Below, in pieces: positions 56,629-64,000 of a stretch of 64,000 nucleotides of DNA. Location of the stretch: assembly GCF_035222275.1 (NCBI RefSeq), contig NC_085885.1:372001-436000 (forward strand), in the 5' to 3' direction. Within the stretch, counting starts at the first letter, position 1, and the number at the start of each line of letters is the position of its first letter. Source of the stretch: Podospora bellae-mahoneyi. Taxonomy: Eukaryota; Ascomycota; Sordariomycetes; Sordariales; Podosporaceae. The translations under genes were made by a program, and so were the position numbers. Below the pieces are notes generated by a model. It was not told the origin of the DNA and searched no databases. It saw nothing but the letters and a program-made list of their open reading frames with translations.

Positions 56629-57001
56629 TCCAGGCCGTGCCTGACTGAAATCATGATTGTTGGTAGTAACTGGCATGCGAGCGAGGAGTTGGAGGTTCAT
56701 TTCTTGGTTTATCTTGACACATGTATAAATATTTAAAGCATTGGATCCCTTATATGGAGGACATATTATACGATCGTAGTTGTGAATATCTATTTGACCT
56801 ATAGTCTAAAGGAACTACATACATAGAGAATGGATGCCGGTTATTGTCCGTCACACGCCAAGCCTAAAGAAGGTAGCTTCCCACAATTAACCGCCGTCCA
56901 TGACGTTTTGGCGCCTCCAATGTCAGTCCTCGGATTGCAAACCTCACTTTTTGCTTCCTCAAGATGCGAGGCCATAGCCATTGCGCATTCACCCAGAAAG
57001 A
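56629..57001. other. Intergenic, WSC gene to NDUFAF5
   Basis: AT-rich 3' sequence followed by the presumed NDUFAF5 promoter. No gene seen. Confidence 0.5.
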
Positions 57002-58163
57002 ATGCGGCTGACCCCTTTTTCCCCAACAGCCCTTCGCAGGCCACTGTCATCCCGCCTAGTCCCAAAAATCCCACACCAAAAAAGACCCTACGCCTTCCAG
57101 ACCTCTGGCATCCCCACCTCCTTCCAGGTGTTCAACAACCGCACAAAATGGCTCCAGCGCGAGCGCGCCGCCTCCAACGCTGAAGCCAGCCGACAGGCCG
57201 ACTATCTGAAAGATGAAGTCGCCATGCGCGTGGCCGAACGGCTCTTGGTATTCCCTACCCTCACGACACCTTAAATCTCACTTCATGTTTCATTTATTTA
57301 CTAACCACCTACCCACCCACCCCCAGGACGTAAAACGAACCTTTTCCTTGACCCTCGATTTCGGAGCCTACACCAACTCCCTCGCCCGCGCGCTCACAAA
57401 CCCCAACCCTGACCCCTCCCAGCCCGACGCGGACATCCCACCCCTGGCCACCAAAATCGGCAAGCTCGTCGCTGCCGACTCGAGCCAAAAGGCTCTCTTC
57501 CGGGACGCGGAGCTCGAGTTCAACAAGGAGATCAACATGGAGCGTGTTGTCTTGCCGTACGAGGAAGGCCCCTTGCCGTGGGAGGACAACACGTTTGACA
57601 TGGTGCTGTCAAGCTTGTCCATGCACTGGATCAATGATCTCCCTGGTGTGCTGGGGCAGATCAACCGGATTCTCAAGCCGGATGCCCCGTTTATTGGGGC
57701 CATGCTGGGGGGTGATACGCTTTTTGAGCTGAGGACTTCGTTGCAGCTGGCGGAGCAGGAAAGGAGGGGCGGGATTGGCGTTCATGTGTCGCCGTTGGCG
57801 GATGTCAAGGATGTCGGGGGGTTGCTGGGGAAGGCAGGGTTCAAGATGTTGACGGTGGATGTGGAGGACATTGTGGTGGAATACCCTGATACTTTTGCAT
57901 TGATGGAGGACCTCCAGGCCATGGGAGAGGGCAATGCGGTGTTGGGGAGGGAGGTGGGTGCGATTGGAAAGGATGTTCTGCTTGCAGCGGAGGGGATATA
58001 TAGGGAACTTCATGGAAGCAAGGTTGAGGACGGGACTGTGAGGCTACCGGCGACATTCAGGGTGATTCACATGATTGGGTGGAAAGAAGGAGGGGATCAA
58101 CCAAAGCCGTTGCCGAGGGGCAGTGGAGAGATCAATCTAAGGGATGTGTTGGGGACAAAATAG
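57002..58163 (+). CDS. NDUFAF5: Complex I assembly factor NDUFAF5 (methyltransferase fold)
   Basis: Exons 57002-57247 and 57327-58163 encode 360 residues. The N-terminus is an Arg/Ser/Pro-rich mitochondrial presequence (MRLTPFSPTALRRPLSSR), followed by the family box SFQVFNNRTKWLQRERAA. The SAM-binding fold includes LTLDFGAYTNSLARAL, LPWEDNTFDMVLSSLSMHWIND and INRILKPDAPFIGAMLGGDT, all strongly conserved in this family. Family knowledge: human NDUFAF5 hydroxylates an arginine of NDUFS7 early in complex I assembly. The presence of this gene fits an organism with a proton-pumping complex I, unlike yeast. The start is the first ATG of the presequence frame. Confidence 0.93.
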
Positions 58164-58294
58164 ATGACGACTCAACATCGTCGTCAATGTCATTGTATTT
58201 TGGCCTGTCGCTCATGAAAACGTCTTGTAAAAATATTCCCCCACACTATTCTATCCGCCTGCTTCCTGGAATTCGTATGTACAATGCAAATGTC

Positions 58295-58986
58295 TTATAC
58301 CCTCCGGAAATCAGTCATGACTCTCCCAATGCACCCCAGCCCGGCCACATCCACCACCTTCTCATGCCAACTAAGCAAGACGCTCATGGCGGCGCCGGTG
58401 GAGTCTCCAGATGTTATCCCGGACCTGTTGCCAATCTGACTGAACCCCGTTGCCTGGGGCGTCATCAACTTGGTTGGTGTTCTCGGGCTGTTGCCGGTGT
58501 GCTGGCTGGAGATACCGCTCGACGTGGCCGCCATACCCTTGTACCTATTCACATCATGTCAGCGTATGCCTCGCCCCCTTTTTTTGCGCCAACAATAACT
58601 GACAAGTACTTCATCAACACGTCCAAGCTCTCGCTACCCCTATCATCATTGTAGATCTTTTGCAAAAGAGGCGTCATCTCGTTCACCTTGATCCTTTGCA
58701 GCACCTCGATGACGGTCTGCAGATGCGTTTCCTTGGCCAGATCGGGAGCATTGTAGATTGGATTCTCCAGAGCCGACCGCAGCGCGCCCTCGGCATCGCC
58801 CGCTTGGAGAAGCTGGCGGATCTGAGACTGGAGGTTGCGGACGTCTTGGTCGGAGAATTCGGGCTGGGGAGGGTGGAGGGTGGAGAGAGGGAAGTTCTGG
58901 GAGGAGTCGGGGTCGAGGGCATCGATGTTGATGGTGCGCCAGGCATCGGTGAGCGAGGACTCGGTGTGTTGTTGGATAATAGACAT
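58295..58986 (-). CDS. ARC15: Arp2/3 complex subunit ARPC5 (p16)
   Basis: Exons 58986-58604 and 58544-58295 encode 210 residues. Conserved parts are TDAWRTINIDALDPDSSQNF, GDAEGALRSALENPIYNAP, then VIEVLQRIKVNEMTPLLQ. LDVLMKYLYKGMA spans the splice (donor GTCAGT, acceptor GAATAG). The C-terminus is SVLLSWHEKVVDVAGLGCIG, with VMTDFRRV ending the protein. A Ser/Thr/Gln-rich insert after KGMA makes it longer than animal ARPC5. Family knowledge: it ties ARPC1 to the complex that nucleates branched actin at endocytic patches. It converges on NDUFAF5 with only 131 bp between stops. Confidence 0.94.
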
Positions 58987-59639
58987 TGTTGGGCTATTTC
59001 TCTGTGGTTATACGATTTGTGCGGTTTTGGATATGGTGAAATTGAGATCGTGGCACTGTCGGTTGGAAGTGGTGATGTTGAGAAATAGTGTTGGTTGATA
59101 GCTCCGTGTGGAACTGGATTGCTGGACAGCTTGACGTTGCGCATGCAGCTTGCGTTGACGAGGCAGGGAGGCGGGTTCAGGCAAGCTGCGCCCTGCCCCG
59201 CACTGGTCCGACGGTGAGCTTACGGCCCCACCCCGGGGCTCCCACTGCCGGTTTCTGAATGGAAGCCGGAGCTCTGCGGGGAGGACTCGGGGCTTAAACA
59301 GACTTTATGTTAATCAATAGTTTACAACCTTTACTTCGCTTTTTCAAATCACTTTTGAGCATACCAAGCCCTAAGACAAGAGACATTTGAAGCTCACGGC
59401 ATCCTTTCCCTCAAACCTTACTGGTTTTCGTGCTTTCAAAAACAGCGCCAACCCTGAAAAATGCTCCCTTGGCTCCGGATCCCTGGTTCAACTTTTCAAG
59501 GTATTGCCCAGCAAGTGCCTACACACACCTCCCAGAAACCCGCACCCACCCACACACAACAAGAAAAATCTCTTCCCTCACATTAACCCTTCTCCCACCA
59601 CTAAATCTAACAACGAAGCATGGTTGATCGTTAGCCGCT
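58987..59639. other. Intergenic, ARPC5 promoter to tRNA-Lys
   Basis: Contains GC-rich sequence near 59160-59280 and AC-rich sequence before the tRNA. No gene seen. Confidence 0.5.
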
Positions 59640-59726
59640 GCCCGGCTAGCTCAATCGGTAGAGCGTGAGACTCTTAAGGAGTACTCCGAAATCTCAAGGT
59701 TGTGGGTTCGACCCCCACGTCGGGCT
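59640..59726 (+). tRNA. tRNA-Lys (CTT), with intron
   Basis: The cloverleaf is clean. Acceptor GCCCGGC pairs with GTCGGGC. The anticodon stem TGAGA/TCTCA encloses loop CTCTTAA (anticodon CTT). The T arm is GTGGG-TTCGACC-CCCAC. A 14-base intron lies one base 3' of the anticodon, the canonical position. T-rich sequence follows downstream. Confidence 0.95.
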
Positions 59727-60134
59727 CAATTCCCGTCGAAACGACACTTATGACCATGTTATTTTTGGTATTTTTCTTTTGACTTTTGTTGCTCTTCATC
59801 TTGCTGTTGATGGCATCTCACTCTCACCATTAGTGCAGGGTGTTAATGGATGGAAATATGCCTAATATCAACCTGAATTAGGAGAGTAGTGTATTCCACT
59901 CACCATAAAGCAAGACTTCACCGCCTTATCTTTTGATATGACTACTACTAGAAACATTACCTGTCTAGTTCGTGAGCAACATAGGGGGTATTCTTTCTTT
60001 CTTTACGAACATAGCTTGACCGTTACAGACCCTCGTCTATACCTCGATTAGCCAAACTACTTAGATATTGTAGGCCTGGAAAACCACATTAGACTTACAA
60101 CGACAAGAATGAATAGGCCATATTTCCCAGGTTC
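59727..60134. other. Intergenic, AT-rich
   Basis: T-rich terminator-like sequence follows the tRNA; otherwise nothing is recognised. Confidence 0.5.
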
Positions 60135-60725
60135 TCAAGAAACCACATCTGGTGTACTGAGTCGGCTCCTGCAATCCTCCTTGTCTTCATCTCTGCAGTC
60201 CTCGCGTTTCTCATCGTCGTCGTTAGCCCGGTCTTCGGTATGTATTGCATCCTCGTCCCAGGTAGAATAACTCTCCTCACCAACGTCGTCCTCGATAAGA
60301 TCCTCTATCTCACTTGTACCTTGCTGCCAAGCGTGATGTTTTTCCAGAGGGCTTGACCTCGTGGGCGAGATCTCTGTCGATGGGAGGATATCAGAGAGAA
60401 TTTCTTGAGGATCACGCTTCCTAGCTGTGTTCTGAGAGCCATCTTCTCCGGACAAATCAAGAGGGTCTCCCTCAGAGTCAGATATTTCAGACTTTTCCCG
60501 CTTCCTATGATCCCGTCCCCATACAATCAGCAAGCCTGACTATCAGCGTACCGTCAAGAGCGCTGACCTCGGGGGAGATGAAGAGGCCAAGCCATTATGT
60601 GCCGGCCAAATGTTGGATTCCTCTCCCAACCTCGGAGGCTCAGGCTCTAGCTTGGTTCGTTTTCGTTTTAGAAGCAAAGGGGAACTTGGGGGCGGTTGAC
60701 GCTTCGCGGAACAGGTGGTGGCCAT
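60135..60725 (-). CDS. Hypothetical acidic nuclear-type protein
   Basis: Proposed exons 60725-60568 and 60504-60135 give 175 residues. The start MATTCSAKRQPPPSSP sits in a strong context (AAACATGGCC) and is followed by a nuclear-localisation-like LLLKRKRTK. Splicing (donor GTCAGC, acceptor CATAG, 63 nt) joins SSPPR to KREKSEISDSEGD. The C-terminal half is very acidic (EIEDLIEDDVGEE, RANDDDEK). No domain is recognised. The exons are supported by composition and a clean phase match only; it could be an orphan gene or chance. Confidence 0.45.
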
Positions 60726-61244
60726 GTTTCTTGGAGATATATGGGCACAAAGCCTAGGCAAGATGCCCACAGCTCGCAGTTCTAAAGGCTGAAGAGGGTG
60801 CGTGTTGACCTCCCCGCCATATGCAATAGTGAGATGCCGGGTTTGGAAAGAACCAGCGTTCATGTACCCACACAAGTCAGGTACTGTGTAGGTAGGTTCC
60901 TTCCTCTCGATCGTCGAAAGCACTGTCGCACTTTCCCGTCCTTGAGCAACCAGCCCCTGCTGTCTAGGTCCTCAACATTCTGCGGAAGGAACCAGAGCAT
61001 CTAGGACAATGTTCCTGGTCGCTCGGGAACAGCACGTGCGAACATCCGCCCACGGGATGTTATTTAACGTTCCCTGCCACAAGTATTCATTATCAGTCGG
61101 GTAGACATGCTGCAAGGAAAGAATGCTGTTCTATAGCATCTCGTAGATTGCCATGGAAACATCTAAACGACAAAAGAACTTGGCAAAAAATGTATCGCCA
61201 GTCAAATAGACTGAGAATCTGGGCAAAAGAGAAGTCTTTTCTTA
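60726..61244. other. Intergenic, no gene seen
   Basis: Upstream region of the hypothetical gene and 3' side of the tRNA-Gly copy. Nothing recognised. Confidence 0.45.
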
Positions 61245-61315
61245 GGAATCAGCCCTGAATCGAACACGGGGCCCATCGATGGCAACGACGGATTTTACCA
61301 CTAAACCACTGATGC
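61245..61315 (-). tRNA. tRNA-Gly (GCC), diverged copy
   Basis: A 71-nt cloverleaf with anticodon loop TTGCCAT (GCC) and a paired CGTCG/CGATG stem. There is one mismatch in the acceptor (C2 opposite T) and one in the T stem (G opposite G). The internal promoter boxes GGTTTAGTGG and GTTCGATTC are recognisable. It may be a pseudogene or a weak gene. Confidence 0.7.
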
Positions 61316-61768
61316 TTTTTAGGGTTGTTACATGTTTAGGGGTGCAGCTTGTACCTCAATTTGCAGCTTGTACCCACCCGCGATGGTGTTTCCAGTCAGA
61401 TATCATGAGAAAAGGCACGGATATCATTCCCCCAACCTAGAGCTCATCAAGCGAGAGGGTTGTATGCATACATGCCTGAAGTTCAGCTACAATAATAAAT
61501 CTTATATACTAGTGTATTCTTCTTCTTAGACACCTTAACCACTCATTTTACACCTCTTAGGTTCCAACCACTAGCTACCTTTATCTAGCTGAAAAATGCA
61601 CATCTAACAAAAGATAAGACCGACAACCTCAACCCTGCTATATGTCATAGAGAAAACCCGAACACAACGCCAGCCAGGTGGCCACCAAGCCCACAAAACC
61701 TAAACAACAAAAAGACATCATGACTGGCCTAATGAGAAAAAGAGATCGAATCGCATCGACGGGAATTG
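61316..61768. other. Intergenic, AT-rich
   Basis: Includes a short direct repeat (GCAGCTTGTACC occurs twice around 61346-61378). No gene seen. Confidence 0.45.
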
Positions 61769-61859
61769 AGCCGGAAGTGGGGGTCGAACCCACAACCTTG
61801 AGATATCGGAGTGCTCTGTACATAAGAGTCTAACGCTCTACTGATTGAGCTAGCCGGGC
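61769..61859 (-). tRNA. tRNA-Lys (CTT)-like copy, probable pseudogene
   Basis: Inverted relative of the tRNA-Lys at 59640-59726; similarity continues about 15 bases past the 3' end (CTCAATTCCCGTCGA). The body and T arm are the same, but the 3' acceptor strand reads TTCCGGC, leaving two mismatches against GCCCGGC. The anticodon stem has one mismatch, and the intron is a different sequence of about 18 bases. Probably non-functional or poorly processed. Confidence 0.7.
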
Positions 61860-62324
61860 AAGGTTATACCCATTGTTCTATGTATGGCATGTCCCAGAGT
61901 GGGTTTATGTGTAGTGTAGGGTTTTGTGTCTTGTGGAGGTTGATAAGAGGTGTTCCCTGGGGGCGAGTAGCACCACTGACTCGAGCTTGGGATTGGAAAC
62001 AAGCTGGCAACCCTTGGGTTTGTGAGGAAGCCTGGGTTCGAAAGGTTGGTCCTGTGGGAAGCTTGAGCTTGGAGTTGAACTTGAGCTATGAGCTTTTGGG
62101 ATATACTGTGACCATGTGCTTGAACATGTGCGAGCCTGAGGATATTCCCCCATGTATGCAGTTTGAGCCAAGATGATCTGGGTCAACCTAACAGCTTGCC
62201 CACTCAACATTTTACCCAAGTTAAAGATGAGTTTATTCTTAAAACGTGAGCTTTGTCAGTCCCAGGCTCTGCCCACTATGGCCTGGATCTGGCTCTATTA
62301 AAATGATTATTAACACCAGAGAGG

Positions 62325-63134
62325 ATGATTCTATCTTGTATTTGTCTTAATGACTTGCCAAGGGATTGCAGTTTGAACTCTGTTTGTAACTGTACAAGCT
62401 ATTGTGCTATAGGCAGAATGCGTGAAAGACACAAGCTACCAATATATCCTCAAAGCCATACCTCTTTTCCTTCCATTAAGCTCCAGGCTTCGAAGTCTTC
62501 TCACCTACTTTGGGTCTTTGTTCTCAAGCTTGCCTATTTATCTTTTACTCGAGGAAGTATATGCATGTACTGCTTAGATTTATATGGCTCGCAAACCTAT
62601 CATGACCTGAGGCAGTTCCAGTTATATGTCGAATTTGGATTTCTATACGTTGAACCACGAGTGAAGCTCTGGGTATCAGGGCATCTGAGGAGCATGGCTG
62701 TCTTGCCCAAAGGTCTACTTATGGATGAGGCATCTCAATACCTTCGGTGCAGTAGAAGTCATTTCAACGGCCAGCCAACACTCTCCTGTCACCCGGGTCT
62801 AGGTAAGTTCCTTCTCGTCAAAAAGTTCGATGTGGCAGAGTATGATGTGCCGAATTGCCCAGTTCTCAGCCCTGGAAAGACATCATGCGAGGAACCCGGG
62901 CATCATAAACGACCGACCTCCCACCCAACCCTTTGCCCAGTGACGAGAATACACCGTTGCTCACCAAGCCGTCACGATCCCGTCACAAACGAAACACATC
63001 ACCATCTATTCATTCCTCCTTATCACTCATGGTGTAGACCCTCTAGCCTCGCGATGCCATCACCAGTGTCTCCATATAACCCACCGGCACTTCGCAGCGA
63101 CATCGTGAGCCTTCCAAGTCCCGTGACAAACTAA
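62325..63134 (+). CDS. Unsupported open frame, possible orphan
   Basis: The frame starts with ATG and runs 269 codons. It is rich in Cys, Ser, His and Leu and shows no domain, signal peptide or repeat. Codon third positions are mixed, unlike the GC-biased neighbours, and there is no sign of splicing. Such a length is unusual by chance in this composition, but I cannot support it as a gene. Confidence 0.15.
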   Translation: MILSCICLNDLPRDCSLNSVCNCTSYCAIGRMRERHKLPIYPQSHTSFPSIKLQASKSSHLLWVFVLKLAYLSFTRGSICMYCLDLYGSQTYHDLRQFQLYVEFGFLYVEPRVKLWVSGHLRSMAVLPKGLLMDEASQYLRCSRSHFNGQPTLSCHPGLGKFLLVKKFDVAEYDVPNCPVLSPGKTSCEEPGHHKRPTSHPTLCPVTRIHRCSPSRHDPVTNETHHHLFIPPYHSWCRPSSLAMPSPVSPYNPPALRSDIVSLPSPVTN

Positions 63135-63856
63135 CAGGTGTCAAACCTACCAGTCAAATGTCACGGTCGCTTTCGCTTCTAATTCAGCAAGTTACTTCCT
63201 CCCTGAGTGATAAACTCGTTTTTCACCCCCTCACCAGCCCATCCCGTTTCAACTCCTTCGGCACGAGCAGCCGAGAACGGTCCCCATGACGACCGGTACA
63301 AAGTGAAAGGAGCAAGGTGAACACAAAATTCGGAGGGAACCAATCCTCTGAGTAATAACTCATCCAAGAAAAAAGTTATCGTTGAGCATAACCTCCTGCT
63401 CACCGAAGGTGAGAGGAGAGGTCTGACCGTACACCACCACGAACCAGCCTTGTCAACCGACTGGCTGGTTACTCAGGCAAAACAGGGCTGTTGTTTGGAA
63501 AATTTTTCATTCTTTCCTGTTGGTTCACACCTTCTAGCCCTGGGCGTGGTCGACCCGTCTGGGTGCTATCAGGCAGGGTATTATAGCTCCGGGGTTGACA
63601 CCTCTTTGGGATGAATGACACCCGCCATCAACCACGTAGCCCCCAAAAAATAAAATAAAACGGTCAAACAACAAAGTCCCGACAGGCAGGGATCTTGTTT
63701 AGGTCTCTGTGGAGTTTTGCACGGGAAGCCCGTGGTGGACACGCAGTGGGCTGCTGGTGGTGAGACGAAGGTGTGGAATTCACTTGGAGAAAGCAGGCTG
63801 GAACATTTTTAACAACTGCCTGTTCGGTAGACAAACCCGTGAGCGCCGAGTTGAAG

Positions 63857-63879
63857 TTTTTTTTTTTTTTTTTTTTTTT
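63857..63879. repeat. Poly-T tract
   Basis: Twenty-three consecutive T residues; a possible retroposed poly-A tail on the minus strand or a simple homopolymer. No element body is recognised next to it. Confidence 0.8.
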
Positions 63880-64000
63880 GGCTGTTCTGGGGTTAATACG
63901 GAGAAAGAGTGTACAGAACAGGTTCACATCCCGAATCAAGCAGGCTGTTGTTGAAGAAATCAGGGGACAGAGACGGCCTGAGCTTTGGAATTGGGTAGGT

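Larger units (their letters stand above)
61860..64000. other. Gene-poor right end
   Basis: No supportable gene. A 269-codon open frame from ATG at 62325 to 63134 has AT-biased codon use unlike the neighbours and no domain. A 23-base T run lies at 63857-63879. Confidence 0.45.

Noticed and set aside
62030-62060. TGGGTTCGAAAGG resembling a tRNA T arm
   Set aside because: The flanking bases do not pair and no anticodon arm lies upstream at the right distance.
1-64000. Retroelements, virus-derived elements, DNA transposons, dispersed 5S rRNA genes and CRISPR arrays
   Set aside because: I saw no transposase, polymerase or capsid-like protein, no long terminal repeats, no 5S sequence and no regularly spaced repeats; only the small inverted repeat and tRNA copies remain.

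Overview
The window is nuclear DNA of a filamentous ascomycete. The genes carry short (about 50-100 nt) introns with GTATGT/GTAAGT-type donors and CTRAY branch points. Many protein families are typically fungal (Mif2, Yme2, Dsc2, Uds1, Pps1, WSC-domain, tandem-CCCH). General gene content and protein style suggest Sordariomycetes, probably Sordariales; this is an inference, since no rRNA marker is present.

I support 21 protein-coding loci (one cut by the left edge, one weak hypothetical, one in-frame unit downstream of ATG18) and four tRNA genes or tRNA-like copies. From the left: the kinetochore protein Mif2/CENP-C (5' end missing), tRNA-Trp, mitochondrial Yme2, an Emi1-like twin-CX9C protein, a CCCH zinc-finger protein with an acidic NYN-like domain, the SRP19 homologue Sec65, dynactin p150Glued, TFIID subunit Taf4 and the mRNA 3'-end nuclease Ysh1. 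Next come an F-box/LRR protein, a gene-poor stretch of about 4.6 kb, and a Pho23-like ING/PHD protein. They are followed by the cis-prenyltransferase Rer2, the rhomboid-like Dsc2, a Uds1 coiled-coil protein, threonine synthase, the Pps1 phosphatase, Atg18, AP-2 alpha, a small WSC membrane protein, the complex I assembly factor NDUFAF5 and ARPC5. The last 5 kb is AT-richer and holds tRNA-Lys, a diverged tRNA-Gly, an inverted diverged second tRNA-Lys copy, a short acidic hypothetical gene and little else.

The genes are unrelated housekeeping functions with no sign of a secondary-metabolite cluster, CRISPR array or intact transposon. Shared themes are membrane traffic and cytoskeleton (p150Glued, AP-2 alpha, ARPC5, Atg18, Sec65, Dsc2, Rer2) and RNA or chromatin biology (Mif2, Taf4, Ysh1, Pho23, CCCH protein). 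This looks like ordinary fungal gene shuffling rather than a pathway.

The most interesting signals are two genes whose stop codon is followed in the same frame by sequence that still looks coding. In the Uds1 gene a TGA is followed by CAA CCA, which matches the CARNBA readthrough context, then 40 more codons. In ATG18 a TAG is followed by about 225 open codons; UAG to UGG by perithecial A-to-I editing is one explanation. Other items are a diverged inverted repeat flanking the CCCH gene, a degenerate first phosphatase domain in Pps1, and inverted tRNA-Lys copies with different introns.
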